Positions 36,655-45,859 of a stretch of DNA of 64,000 bases are shown one piece after another. Position numbers and translations under genes: made by a program. Location: positions 1 through 64,000 of the forward strand of contig NZ_AJWX01000004.1 in assembly GCF_000263855.1 (NCBI RefSeq), in the 5' to 3' direction. Position 1 is the first letter of the stretch. Every line of letters begins with the position of its first letter. This DNA is from Pseudomonas sp. M47T1 (GTDB lineage: Bacteria > Pseudomonadota > Gammaproteobacteria > Pseudomonadales > Pseudomonadaceae). The notes beneath the pieces are model-generated. The model was given only the letters and a program-made list of their open reading frames with translations, made no database searches and was not told the DNA's origin.

Positions 36655-38085
36655 ATGTTCGCACTCATCAGCAATCATCCGTTGGCCATCGGCAGCGTGC
36701 TGCTGTTGGTCGATCTTGCCGTGTGGCATTCGATCGCGGCACAGCACCGCATCGCTCGGCTGGCGACCCGCGCCACGGCGTTCGTGCTGTTCAGCTGGGT
36801 GCTCAACTCCACGGGCATGAGCCCACTGACACCGGCGCCGTGGCCCGACGATGCCACCCTGAACATGGTCGCCACCTTGCTGGAAATCGTCTGGTGGCTG
36901 TTCGCCGCACGCCTGCTCACGGTGATCCTCGGCGCGGTGCTGTTCCAGCGCGGCCACACCGGGCGGCTGCTGCAGGACGTGATGGGCGCGGTGATCTTCC
37001 TCATCGCCATTGTCGCCGCCGCGGCGTACGTGATGCAGTTGCCGGTCAAGGGCTTGCTGGCCACTTCGGGCGCCATGGCGATCATTGTCGGCCTGGCCTT
37101 GCAGAGTACCCTCAGTGACGTGTTCTCCGGCATCGTGCTGAACACCACCAAGCCCTACCAGCTTGATGACTGGATCTCCATTGACGGCACCGAAGGCAAG
37201 GTGGTCGACATCGACTGGCGCGCCACCCACCTGATGACCAGCAATGGCGCCATGGCGGTGATCCCAAACTCGGTGGCGGCCAAGGCCAAGATTCTGAATT
37301 TTAGCCGCCCCAGCAATATCCACGGCGTTTCCATCAGTATCGCGGTGCCCTCGGACGTGCGCCCGCGCAAGGTACTCGACGCATTGGAAAAGGCCCTGCA
37401 AGGCACCACGGCGTTGCTGATTTCGCCCAAGCCCAAGGTGGCGGTGAAGGCCTCGACCCTGGAGTACATGGAATACGAGGCCACCGGCTTCATCCGTTCC
37501 ATGGACCAGAAAACCGATGCGCAGAACCTGCTGTTCGACTTGGCGCACCGGCACCTGCAAGCCTCGGGCGTCAGCTGGGCAGCCGAGGACTCGGCGCGCC
37601 CATGGACGCGCCAGCGCGCGGTACTGGAAGATGTGCGTGTATTCCGCTCACTGAACAGCGACGAAAAGGACCGCCTGGCCGAACACATGACCCCGGTGGA
37701 GTACCCGGAAGACCAATTGATCCTGGCCTATGGCGCCGCGTCCGAAGACTTGCTGGTGATTGGCACGGGGGTTGTCTCGGCGAGCATCAAGGACGGCGAA
37801 AAAATGATCGAGGCCGGCCGCCTGGGGCCCGGCGAAATTCTGGGCGAGGACAATCTGGTGTCCGAAGGCAACTCACTGGCCCAGTTTCGCGCGCTGACCA
37901 CCTGCATGCTGTACCGCATCGACAAGCAGGAACTGAAGGCCTGCATGGCGGAGCGCAGCGAGGTACTGGCTGCATTCACCAAACTGCAGCACTATCGCCA
38001 GCACAAGAGCCAGTCCTTGCTGATGCAAAAACCAGCGGAAATTCGCAAGGGCGGCTTCCTCAACTGGTTGCACATCAAACCGTAG
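36655..38085 (+). CDS. MscS-family channel with C-terminal cyclic-nucleotide-binding-type domain
   Basis: 476 aa. Membrane spans lie at about 10-27, 38-52, 70-97 and 107-127, with the pore helix region following (GLLATSGAMAIIVGLALQSTLSDVFSGIVL, about 133-162). The MscS beta domain starts at QLDDWISIDGTEGKVVDIDWRATHL and runs to about 300. Residues 325-440 are a cNMP-binding-type beta roll (FRSLNSDEKDRLAEHMTPVEYPEDQ; GPGEILGEDNLVSEGNS). This architecture matches the bacterial cyclic-nucleotide-gated MscS subfamily. The phosphate cassette reads EGNSLAQFRALT, without the Arg that contacts the phosphate in CRP, so cAMP binding is doubtful. It would act in the inner membrane. Confidence 0.9.
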   Translation: MFALISNHPLAIGSVLLLVDLAVWHSIAAQHRIARLATRATAFVLFSWVLNSTGMSPLTPAPWPDDATLNMVATLLEIVWWLFAARLLTVILGAVLFQRGHTGRLLQDVMGAVIFLIAIVAAAAYVMQLPVKGLLATSGAMAIIVGLALQSTLSDVFSGIVLNTTKPYQLDDWISIDGTEGKVVDIDWRATHLMTSNGAMAVIPNSVAAKAKILNFSRPSNIHGVSISIAVPSDVRPRKVLDALEKALQGTTALLISPKPKVAVKASTLEYMEYEATGFIRSMDQKTDAQNLLFDLAHRHLQASGVSWAAEDSARPWTRQRAVLEDVRVFRSLNSDEKDRLAEHMTPVEYPEDQLILAYGAASEDLLVIGTGVVSASIKDGEKMIEAGRLGPGEILGEDNLVSEGNSLAQFRALTTCMLYRIDKQELKACMAERSEVLAAFTKLQHYRQHKSQSLLMQKPAEIRKGGFLNWLHIKP

Positions 38086-38101
38086 CTGCTTGTCGCTACG
38101 C

Positions 38102-38131
38102 GTGTAGCCGCAGCCTGACGGCAGCGGCAAC
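38102..38131. repeat. Short palindrome (family C)
   Basis: GTGTAGCCGCAGCCTGACGG followed by CAGCGGCAAC: GCCGC pairs with GCGGC. The same unit recurs at 55002-55029 and, enlarged, at 39492-39565. Confidence 0.65.
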
Positions 38132-38155
38132 AAGTCAGCGATCAGGGGGCAAGGC

Positions 38156-39442
38156 TCAGAGCACCACCCGCAGGCACTGCCCGGCGTGGTACAGGGAAAA
38201 GCCGGTTTCGTAGAAGCCGGTACGCAGCGCCGGCCGTGTTACAGGCTTGTCCAGCGAGAACGGCAGCGGCAACCCCTCCGGGTCGTCACTGAGCAGGTAA
38301 TCCGCCAATGCCTTGCCCACCACGGTACCCGTGGTATTGCCGCGACCGTTGTAGCCCGTCACCGACACAACCCCTGGCGCCGGCTCGAACAGGCGCATCA
38401 AATGGTCAGGGGTAAAGTCGATGATGCCGGTCCAGTGCATTTCCCAGTCGACTCTACCCAATGCCGGGAAATAATGGCCCTGGATACGGTCGGCCCAGCG
38501 TCGTACAAACCAGGCCGGCTTGTTGTCGACGCGGCCCATGCTGCCCAGCAGCAGGCGGCCATCGGCGTCACGGCGAATGCTGCTCAGCACGGTACGCGTG
38601 TCCCATGACCCTTGCCCATGGCGCAATACCGCGTCCGCCGCAGGGCCGGTCAAAGGCCTGGATGCCACCTGGTAGTAATAGCCACGGAAATAGCGACGCT
38701 TGAGGTCAGTCCAGTCGCCTTCGGTGTAGGCACCGGTGGAAATCACCACCTTGGCGGCGCTGACCTCACCCTGGGCGGTCTTGATCAACCAGCCATCGCC
38801 CTGGCGTTGCAGTTGCTCCACGGGCGACTGCTGGTAAAGCTCGCCGCCCAGGCGTTTCACCGCCGCAGCTAACCCTTGCGTATAGGCCATAGGGTTGATG
38901 GTGCCAGCGCGGCGATCCAGCAGCGCGGCGGAAATTTTCGTGGTACCGCAATATTCCTCGCAGCGGGCACCCGTCAGCAATTCGACATCGGCACCACGCC
39001 GGCGCCATTGTTCATGGCGGCTTTCAAGGTCGGCGACACCCGTGGCGTTGTGGGCCATGTGCAAGGTGCCGGTGTTGCGCGCCTGGCAGTCGATACCCAG
39101 GCGCTCAATGGTAGCGAACACGGCCGCGGGCGCTTCGCCCAACACCTTGTTCAGGCGTGCGCCTTGCTCGCGGCCCAGGGTGGCTTCAACGTCATCGGGG
39201 CGAATCCAGGTACCTGCGTTGACCAGGCCGACGTTGCGGCCCGAGCCGCCGTGCCCGACCTGATGGGCTTCCAGCAGTACCACGCGTTGGCCTCTCTCCA
39301 GCAACGCAATGGCCGCATTGAGGCCGGTGATGCCGCCACCGATCACGCACACGTCGGCCTTGACCGCACCGCCAAGGCCGCCAGTGGCCGCGGGCGAAGG
39401 TGTTAGGTGTTCCCAAAGACATTCCTGACGCAATTGAGTCAT
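38156..39442 (-). CDS. amaA: AmaA, FAD-dependent L-pipecolate oxidase
   Basis: 428 aa. A DadA/OrdL-type flavin oxidoreductase: the FAD-binding motif VCVIGGGITGLNAAIALLERG lies at about 31-51 with VVLLEA after it, and the flavin-side GYNGRGNTTGTVVGKALADYL near residue 385 closes the fold. In P. putida the gene next to amaB encodes AmaA, which oxidises L-pipecolate to delta-1-piperideine-6-carboxylate in D-lysine breakdown. Here amaB lies just upstream on the same strand (130-bp gap with a palindrome), which supports that assignment over a gamma-glutamylputrescine oxidase. Confidence 0.85.
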   Translation of the reverse strand: MTQLRQECLWEHLTPSPAATGGLGGAVKADVCVIGGGITGLNAAIALLERGQRVVLLEAHQVGHGGSGRNVGLVNAGTWIRPDDVEATLGREQGARLNKVLGEAPAAVFATIERLGIDCQARNTGTLHMAHNATGVADLESRHEQWRRRGADVELLTGARCEEYCGTTKISAALLDRRAGTINPMAYTQGLAAAVKRLGGELYQQSPVEQLQRQGDGWLIKTAQGEVSAAKVVISTGAYTEGDWTDLKRRYFRGYYYQVASRPLTGPAADAVLRHGQGSWDTRTVLSSIRRDADGRLLLGSMGRVDNKPAWFVRRWADRIQGHYFPALGRVDWEMHWTGIIDFTPDHLMRLFEPAPGVVSVTGYNGRGNTTGTVVGKALADYLLSDDPEGLPLPFSLDKPVTRPALRTGFYETGFSLYHAGQCLRVVL

Positions 39443-39491
39443 GACTCGAACCCGGCCAAATCAAAGGAAAAAACGCCCAATAAACCACCCT

Positions 39492-39565
39492 GTAGCCACT
39501 GCCGCAGGCCGCATCAGAAGCCGACACCGATGTGCCGGCTGACGCGGCCTGGCGGCAGTTGCTAC
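39492..39565. repeat. Inverted repeat between amaB and amaA (family C, enlarged)
   Basis: GTAGCCACTGCCGCAGGCCG near 39492 pairs imperfectly with CGGCCTGGCGGCAGTTGCTAC ending at 39565. It may stabilise or attenuate the message between the two genes. Confidence 0.7.
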
Positions 39566-39571
39566 GCCACC

Positions 39572-41062
39572 TCAATCGAACACGATGCCCTGGGCCAGCG
39601 GCAGCTCGCGCGAGTAGTTCACGGTATTGGTCTGGCGGCGCATGTAGGCTTTCCAGGCGTCGGAACCCGATTCGCGACCACCGCCGGTTTCTTTCTCGCC
39701 GCCAAAGGCACCGCCGATTTCCGCACCACTGGTACCGATGTTGACGTTGGCAATACCGCAGTCGCTGCCCGATGCGCTCTGGAAGCGTTCGGCTTCACGC
39801 AGGTCGGTGGTGAAAATGCACGACGACAGGCCTTGGGGCACTTCGTTGTTCAAGCGCAGCGCATCTTCGAACTCATCGTAGGTGAGCACATAGAGGATCG
39901 GCGCGAAGGTTTCATGGCGCACCACTTCACTCTGGCCAGGCATTTGAGCAATAGCCGGGCTCACGTAGTAAGCCTGCGGATATTGCTCAGCCAACTGACG
40001 CTCGCCACCAAACACCTGGCCGCCTTCGTCCCGGGCCTTGGCCAGCGCGCCTTGCATGGCGTCAAACGAGGCCTTGTCGATAAGCGGGCCGACCAGGTTG
40101 TCCTTGCGCGGGTCACCGATGCGCACTTTGCCGTAGGCCGCTTTCACACGTGCTACCACTTCGTCCTTGATAGACGAGTGCACAATCACTCGGCGCAAGG
40201 TAGTGCAGCGCTGGCCAGCGGTACCGACCGCCGAAAACAGGATGCCGCGCACGGCCAGGTCCAGGTCGGCACTGGGCGCCACGATCATGGCGTTGTTGCC
40301 ACCCAATTCCAGAATGGTGCGGCCGAAACGGGCTGCCACACGCGGGCCCACTTCACGGCCCATGCGGGTGCTGCCGGTGGCGCTGACCAGGGCCACGCGC
40401 GAATCGTCCACCAACGCCTCGCCAGCGTCGCGATCACCTATCACCAGCTGGCACAGGCCTTGGGGTGCCTCGCCGAACTGCTTCAAGGCCTTTTCGAACA
40501 GGGCCTGGCAGGCCAAGGCTGTCAGCGGGGTCTTTTCCGACGGCTTCCACACCACCGAGTCGCCGCACACCAGCGCCAGGGCGGTGTTCCACGACCATAC
40601 CGCCACCGGGAAGTTGAACGCACTGATCACGCCGACCACACCCAGCGGCTGCCAGGTTTCGCGCATGTGGTGGCCTGGGCGCTCGGAGGCGATGGTCAGG
40701 CCGTACAGCTGGCGAGAAAGGCCGACGGCGAAGTCGCAGATGTCGATCATTTCCTGCACCTCACCCAGGCCTTCCTGGGTGATTTTGCCGGCCTCGATGG
40801 ACACCAGTTCACCCAATTGCGCCTTGTGCTGGCGCAGTACCTCGCCAAACAAGCGAACCAGCTCACCACGACGTGGCGCCGGCACATCGCGCCAGGCCAG
40901 GAAGGCTTTTTGCGCAACCTCGATCTTGCCCAGCACCTGGGCCTTGCTTTCCAGGGTGACCGAGGCGATCTGGCTGCCATCGATGGGGGTGTGAACGGGA
41001 TGGTTGCCGTGGGTGTAGGCAGTGGTGGCGACACCTAGGCTCTGAAGCAGTCCATCAACCAT
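39572..41062 (-). CDS. amaB: AmaB, piperideine-6-carboxylate (L-aminoadipate-semialdehyde) dehydrogenase
   Basis: 496 aa aldehyde dehydrogenase of the ALDH7 type. The catalytic nucleophile is Cys286 (GTAGQRCTTLRR) and the general base Glu252 (LELGGNNAM); the NAD-binding VVWKPSEKTPLTA lies near 170. It oxidises aminoadipate semialdehyde, the open form of piperideine-6-carboxylate, to L-2-aminoadipate. Together with AmaA it forms the pipecolate arm of lysine catabolism. The gene is divergent from a LysR regulator, with a T-N11-A operator in the shared 143-bp region. Confidence 0.9.
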   Translation of the reverse strand: MVDGLLQSLGVATTAYTHGNHPVHTPIDGSQIASVTLESKAQVLGKIEVAQKAFLAWRDVPAPRRGELVRLFGEVLRQHKAQLGELVSIEAGKITQEGLGEVQEMIDICDFAVGLSRQLYGLTIASERPGHHMRETWQPLGVVGVISAFNFPVAVWSWNTALALVCGDSVVWKPSEKTPLTALACQALFEKALKQFGEAPQGLCQLVIGDRDAGEALVDDSRVALVSATGSTRMGREVGPRVAARFGRTILELGGNNAMIVAPSADLDLAVRGILFSAVGTAGQRCTTLRRVIVHSSIKDEVVARVKAAYGKVRIGDPRKDNLVGPLIDKASFDAMQGALAKARDEGGQVFGGERQLAEQYPQAYYVSPAIAQMPGQSEVVRHETFAPILYVLTYDEFEDALRLNNEVPQGLSSCIFTTDLREAERFQSASGSDCGIANVNIGTSGAEIGGAFGGEKETGGGRESGSDAWKAYMRRQTNTVNYSRELPLAQGIVFD

Positions 41063-41155
41063 TGTCTTCTCCTGCAGGCGATGAGTTGTTGAAATCCAGC
41101 GATGGGATCAGTATTAATCCGAATAGTGACGCGCAACAAACGACCTTTATTCAGC

Positions 41156-41180
41156 ACATCATTCCACTGCGGCATGATGT
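41156..41180. promoter_or_regulatory. LysR-type operator between amaB and its divergent regulator
   Basis: ACATCAT-N11-ATGATGT, a perfect 7-bp inverted repeat with the T-N11-A core typical of LysR regulators. It is about 26 bp before the LysR start and 94 bp before the amaB start, a position suited to autoregulation and amaB activation. Confidence 0.75.
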
Positions 41181-41205
41181 TTTCTTCTTACCACCCGAGA
41201 CCGAC

Positions 41206-42102
41206 ATGTCCAAACGCCTGGTGCCTTCCATGGCCGCCCTGCAGTGCTTCGAAGCCGCCGCGCGCCACCTGAGTTTTACCCGCGCTGCCGAAGAGTTGCA
41301 CCTGACCCAAAGCGCGGTCAGCAAACAGGTAGCGCAATTGGAGGAAATGCTGCGTCACCATTTGTTCCTGCGCATCCGCCGGCGGCTGCAACTGACCCCG
41401 GCTGGCAGCCTGTACCTGACCGAGGTGAACAAGATCCTGGTGCAGGTGGACATGTCCAGCCGCTACATCCTGTCCTACGGGCAGGAAACCGAGGTACTGA
41501 CGGTGGCTACGCAACCGAGTTTCGGCGTGGGCTGGTTGATTCCGCACCTGAAGGGCTTCGGCAAGCGCCATCCGAATATTCACCTGGACATTCGCAACGA
41601 ACTGGAACCCTTCAACCTGTTGCAGGCCAAGGCCGACGTGGTGTTCTTCTTCGGCCAGGGCACGTGGCCCGGGGCAACCTGCATGGAATTGTTCCGCGAG
41701 GAGGTGATCCCGGTGTGTGCCCCGGACCTGCTGGGCGGCCGGGTGCTGAGCAGCGCCGAGGCGTTGGCCCAGCAGGTGTTGCTGCAAAGTACCTCGCGCC
41801 CGGAAACCTGGCATGAGTGGTTCCTTGAACAAGGCCTGCACTCGGCCAACAGCTACCACGGGCCACGTTTCGACACGTTCTACATGTGCATCAGCGCGGC
41901 GCTGTCTGGCTGCGGCGTGGCACTGGTACCACGCTACCTGGTGGCACGCGAACTGGCCGAAGGCAAGCTGGTGGTGCCATGGGACCATGCGATGCCCAGC
42001 AACGGCGCGCACTTCCTGGCCTACCAGGAACACTCGGCCGAGGTACCAAAGGTGCGGGCGTTGGTGGATTGGGTATCCGGGCAATTGGCGCTCACGCGCT
42101 GA
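41206..42102 (+). CDS. LysR-family regulator of the ama cluster
   Basis: 298 aa, GcvA-like. The ATG at 41206 (MSKRLVPSMAALQCFEAAARHLSFTRAAEEL, first 31 residues) begins the standard winged-helix domain; helix-turn-helix recognition is LTQSAVSKQVAQLEEML. The effector-binding domain runs from about 92 to 292. A longer open frame upstream overlaps the amaB start and lacks coding character. Divergent placement from amaB and the operator at 41156-41180 suggest control of amaB-amaA and perhaps the DUF1338 gene downstream, probably in response to pipecolate or aminoadipate (inference). Confidence 0.9.
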   Translation: MSKRLVPSMAALQCFEAAARHLSFTRAAEELHLTQSAVSKQVAQLEEMLRHHLFLRIRRRLQLTPAGSLYLTEVNKILVQVDMSSRYILSYGQETEVLTVATQPSFGVGWLIPHLKGFGKRHPNIHLDIRNELEPFNLLQAKADVVFFFGQGTWPGATCMELFREEVIPVCAPDLLGGRVLSSAEALAQQVLLQSTSRPETWHEWFLEQGLHSANSYHGPRFDTFYMCISAALSGCGVALVPRYLVARELAEGKLVVPWDHAMPSNGAHFLAYQEHSAEVPKVRALVDWVSGQLALTR

Positions 42103-42103
42103 C

Positions 42104-42196
42104 GCAGCCCCCCGGGGCTGCCGCCAGGCTGCGGAGGCACGCGCAGCGGGCCCGCGATCGGCATGACACCGCCGAAGGTCCTAAGGACCTTCAGCA
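42104..42196. repeat. Hairpin and family B palindrome after the LysR gene
   Basis: GCAGCCCC-CC-GGGGCTGC (42104-42121) stands directly after the stop codon. It is followed by GCGCAGCGGGCCCGCGATCG and AAGGTCC-N3-GGACCTT (about 42176-42192), the unit shared with 5219-5300 and 63756-63830. Confidence 0.65.
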
Positions 42197-42317
42197 GGGG
42201 CCGGGATCACGTGGTAGCAGCAAGAATTCAAGGAATGACCCAACTACTTTTTTTCGCTTGCAGCATCAGGTCATTCCCCGCTTTCATACGCACAGCCCCC
42301 TCTTTCGGAGTTTCGCC

Positions 42318-43700
42318 ATGCCCAGCTTCGTCAGCCCCGACGAGATCCGCGCCCGGTTTTCCCGTGCCATGTCCGACATGTACAAGCAGGAAGTGCCGCT
42401 GTACGGCGCACTACTGGAGCTCGTCGGCGAGGTCAACCAGAGCGTCATGGCGCAGCAACCCGATATTGCTCGCGCCCTGCAATGGACCGGCGAAGCCCAG
42501 CGCCTGGACATGGAGCGCCATGGCGCGATTCGCGTGGGCACGGCTGCCGAGTTGGGGACTCTCGCCCGCCTGTTCGCGGTCATGGGCATGCAGCCGGTAG
42601 GCTACTACGACCTGACGCCGGCGGGCGTACCGGTACACTCCACGGCCTTTCGCGCGGTGCACGAGCAGTCTCTGCAAGTCAGCCCCTTTCGCGTATTCAC
42701 CTCGCTGCTACGCCTGGAACTGATCGACAACGCCGCCCTGCGCGAACTGGCCGAGGAACTGCTGGCCCAGCGGCAGATCTTCACGCCCCGCGCCCTGCAC
42801 CTGATCGAGCAATGCGAGCGCGACGGCGGCCTGAACGAAACTGATGCGCAGGATTTCGTCACCCAGGCACTGGAAACCTTCCGCTGGCACCACGACGCCA
42901 CGGTCAGCAGCGCGCAGTATCAGCGGCTGCACGACCAGCATCGCCTGGTAGCCGATGTGGTGGCCTTCAAGGGCCCGCACATCAACCACCTGACGCCACG
43001 CACTCTGGACATCGATGCCGTACAGGCCGCCATGCCGGGCAGGGGCATCACGCCCAAGGCTGTGATTGAAGGGCCACCCACGCGCAAGCATCCGATACTG
43101 CTGCGCCAGACCAGCTTCAAGGCACTGCAGGAAGAAGTCGCTTTCACTGATCAGCATGCCGCCAGCGGCAGCCACACAGCCCGTTTTGGCGAGGTAGAGC
43201 AGCGCGGCGCCGCCCTTACGCCCAAGGGCCGCGAGCTTTACGACCGCCTGCTGAACACTGCCCGCGATGCACTGGCCAGCTTTCCCAGCGAAAGCAACGC
43301 AGGCGAGTACCTGCGCCAATTGGGCGAGCATTTCGCGGAGTTTCCCGATGACCTGGCGCAGATGCGTGAGCAGGGCCTGGCTTATTTTCGCTATTTCGTC
43401 ACTGAAAAGGGCGTTGCCGCCAGTGAGCTCCCCGCCACCCTGCAAGGGCTGATCGACGCCGGGCACTTACACTTCCAACCTTTGGTATACGAGGATTTCC
43501 TGCCGGTGAGCGCCGCCGGGATCTTTCAATCCAACCTGGGCGACGACGCCCAGAGCCATTACGCGGGCGGCTCGACCCAGGATTCTTTTCACCAGGCATT
43601 GGGCCGCGAAGTGCTCGATGAGCTTGAGCTGTACGCCCAGACTCAACAGCGCTCGCTGCACGACTGCGCCGCGCAGTTGGGGCTGCCAAGCCTGGCGTAA
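42318..43700 (+). CDS. hglS: 2-oxoadipate dioxygenase/decarboxylase (DUF1338, HglS/YdcJ)
   Basis: 460 aa, soluble. The DUF1338 metal site appears complete: His68 in the MERHGAIRVG segment, His224 in GPHINHLTPRT and Glu292 after TARFGE, with Arg72 as the likely substrate-binding residue; these line up, two positions earlier, with residues I recall for the P. putida enzyme. That enzyme uses Fe(II) to turn 2-oxoadipate into D-2-hydroxyglutarate, linking aminoadipate breakdown to central metabolism. The start at 42318 follows TTTCGGAG at about 42303-42310. The gene completes the lysine route started by amaA and amaB; only the aminoadipate transaminase is missing from the window. Confidence 0.9.
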   Translation: MPSFVSPDEIRARFSRAMSDMYKQEVPLYGALLELVGEVNQSVMAQQPDIARALQWTGEAQRLDMERHGAIRVGTAAELGTLARLFAVMGMQPVGYYDLTPAGVPVHSTAFRAVHEQSLQVSPFRVFTSLLRLELIDNAALRELAEELLAQRQIFTPRALHLIEQCERDGGLNETDAQDFVTQALETFRWHHDATVSSAQYQRLHDQHRLVADVVAFKGPHINHLTPRTLDIDAVQAAMPGRGITPKAVIEGPPTRKHPILLRQTSFKALQEEVAFTDQHAASGSHTARFGEVEQRGAALTPKGRELYDRLLNTARDALASFPSESNAGEYLRQLGEHFAEFPDDLAQMREQGLAYFRYFVTEKGVAASELPATLQGLIDAGHLHFQPLVYEDFLPVSAAGIFQSNLGDDAQSHYAGGSTQDSFHQALGREVLDELELYAQTQQRSLHDCAAQLGLPSLA

Positions 43701-43702
43701 CC

Positions 43703-45688
43703 TCAGCGGCCGACGCGGAAGCGGTTCACTTCCTGGCGCAGGTCAGCCGCCAGCGCTTCCAATTCGCGGGCGGTGATGGCCAGGTTGGAGACCACTTCGC
43801 GCTGCTCGCTGTTGGCCAGCGCGATGCTTTGCAGGTTACTGCTCAGCAATGTCGCGGTGCTGCTCTGTTCCTGGGTGGCCGTGGTAATGGCCGAGAACTG
43901 CTGGCCGGCGGAACGACTCTGCTCATCGATGTGCGACAACGCGGCCGCCACCTTGGCATTGCGCGACAGGCCCTCCTCCATCAGCTCCTTGCCTTGCTCC
44001 ATGGTGCTGATGGCGTTGTTGGTCTCGTGCTGGATACTGCTGATCATCACCGAGATCTCGTCGGTGGCCTGACGGGTGCGCGACGCCAGGCTGCGCACCT
44101 CATCGGCCACCACCGCAAAGCCACGGCCCTGCTCGCCCGCACGGGCAGCCTCGATGGCCGCGTTTAGCGCCAGCAAGTTGGTCTGGTCGGCGATGGAGGT
44201 GATCACGCCAACAATACCGCCAATTTCCTGCGAGCGCTGGCCCAGGTTGTTGATCACCGTGGCGGTGCTGTTCAACGCACCGGAGATCTGCTCCAGCGAG
44301 GAAGACGCTTCGTCCATGGAGCTGCGACCAATGCGCGTCTGCTCGGCGTTTTCCTGGGCCATGCGCTGGGTGCTGCCCATGTTGTCGGCGATGTTCAGCG
44401 ACGTGGCGCTGAACTCTTCGACCGCGCCGGCCATGCTGGTAATTTCGCCAGACTGCTGTTCCATGCCTTCGTAGGCACCGTTGGACATGCCCGACAGCGC
44501 CTGGGCGCGGCCACTGACTTCGTGGGCGGCGTTGCGGATGTGGGTCACCATGGTGGCCAGCGCTTCGCCCATGTGGTTGAAACTGCGGGCCAACTGGCCG
44601 ATTTCGTCATGGCTGGACACGTTCAGGCGCGCATCCAGATCGCCGGCGCCCAAGGCTTCGGCCTGACGCACCAGGTCGCCCAGCGGCTTGAGCTTGGAGC
44701 GAAGCAGCCACATCGACACGCCTACCGCCAGCAGCATCGCCAACAGGCTGCCAATGGCCAGGCGCAGGCCCACGCTCCAGGTTACGGCGCGAATCTCGGC
44801 CTTGGGCATGGTTGCCAGAACGCTCCACGGGCCGCCGTCGAAGCGCACGGCAACGCTGTAGAAGTCTTCGTCGGTATCACTCCAGAATTCCCCTGTGCCT
44901 GGGTGCTTGATGAAGTCATCCAGCACGTCGGTGGCCTTGTCCAGGGCCTTGACGCCCGCCGGGGCCACCAGCCATTTGCTGTTTTCGTCCAGCAGGGCCA
45001 GGGAGCCGGTGTGGCCAATGCGGAAGCGACGCAGGTTATCGAACTGGGCGTTCTGCGCATCGGTGTAGTCGAAGCCCACGAACAGCACGGCGATGACTCT
45101 GCCGCTGCTGTCGCTGACCGGCGTGTACTGGGTCATGTAGTAACGGTCGAACAGCAACGCTCGGCCCACGTAATTCTGCCCTGCCAGCAGGTGCGAATAG
45201 GCCGGGTGCTGGTGATCCAGCAGCGTACCGATGGCGCGGCTGCCGTCCTGCTTGGTCAGCGATGTGCTGACACGCACGAAGTCGTCGCCTTTGCGCACGA
45301 ATACCGTGGCAACGCCAGCAGTCATCTGGCGGAAGTCGTCCACTTCGCGGAAATCGTTGTTCAACGGCTTGCCGTTAAGCAGCAGTGCAGGTGTGACCAC
45401 ACCACCCACCGTGATCGATTCTTCACTGTTGAGGCTCACGCCACTGCTGAAGCGCTTTTCAAACAGCCCGCTCAAGCGCTGGGTGCTGTCGCGCAAGGTG
45501 CCGTGGAAAGTACTCAGTTGATCGGCGAGCAGGCGTGCCTCGCTGGCCAGGTGTTGTTCACGGGTGGCCAGGTTGGCGCTGTCCAGCGAACGCAGGGCAA
45601 AGACAGTACTGCCAGTAATGACGACCGCAAGAATGGCCGCAAGGGCGATACCGAGCTGCGAGGCAATTCGGGCACGGGGTTGAGACAT
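43703..45688 (-). CDS. Methyl-accepting chemotaxis protein with double-Cache sensor
   Basis: 661 aa. Membrane spans at about 12-32 and 308-330 enclose a long periplasmic Cache-type sensor (signature segments [31 protein letters not shown] in two parts and [19 protein letters not shown]). HAMP follows ([28 protein letters not shown], about 330-385), then the signalling domain with the conserved tip [39 protein letters not shown] (in parts, about 505-545). It lacks a C-terminal CheR-binding pentapeptide. Its ligand is unknown; its end lies two bases from the convergent hglS, so a link to lysine-derived acids is possible but unproven. Confidence 0.92.
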   Translation of the reverse strand: MSQPRARIASQLGIALAAILAVVITGSTVFALRSLDSANLATREQHLASEARLLADQLSTFHGTLRDSTQRLSGLFEKRFSSGVSLNSEESITVGGVVTPALLLNGKPLNNDFREVDDFRQMTAGVATVFVRKGDDFVRVSTSLTKQDGSRAIGTLLDHQHPAYSHLLAGQNYVGRALLFDRYYMTQYTPVSDSSGRVIAVLFVGFDYTDAQNAQFDNLRRFRIGHTGSLALLDENSKWLVAPAGVKALDKATDVLDDFIKHPGTGEFWSDTDEDFYSVAVRFDGGPWSVLATMPKAEIRAVTWSVGLRLAIGSLLAMLLAVGVSMWLLRSKLKPLGDLVRQAEALGAGDLDARLNVSSHDEIGQLARSFNHMGEALATMVTHIRNAAHEVSGRAQALSGMSNGAYEGMEQQSGEITSMAGAVEEFSATSLNIADNMGSTQRMAQENAEQTRIGRSSMDEASSSLEQISGALNSTATVINNLGQRSQEIGGIVGVITSIADQTNLLALNAAIEAARAGEQGRGFAVVADEVRSLASRTRQATDEISVMISSIQHETNNAISTMEQGKELMEEGLSRNAKVAAALSHIDEQSRSAGQQFSAITTATQEQSSTATLLSSNLQSIALANSEQREVVSNLAITARELEALAADLRQEVNRFRVGR

Positions 45689-45859
45689 GATGGCTCCTGA
45701 CCGCAGGGCACGCCCGAAAAGCTCGGGGCCAGGCGGCGTGATGTTCGATTCGGTTTTAACGGACCTTTCTGGGGAGGTCCTGCACCAGTAGATTCGGCTG
45801 CGAAAGCCAATACTTGAGTGCCGAGAGGGGTGATACGCAAACGTTAAACTAGTGGCATT

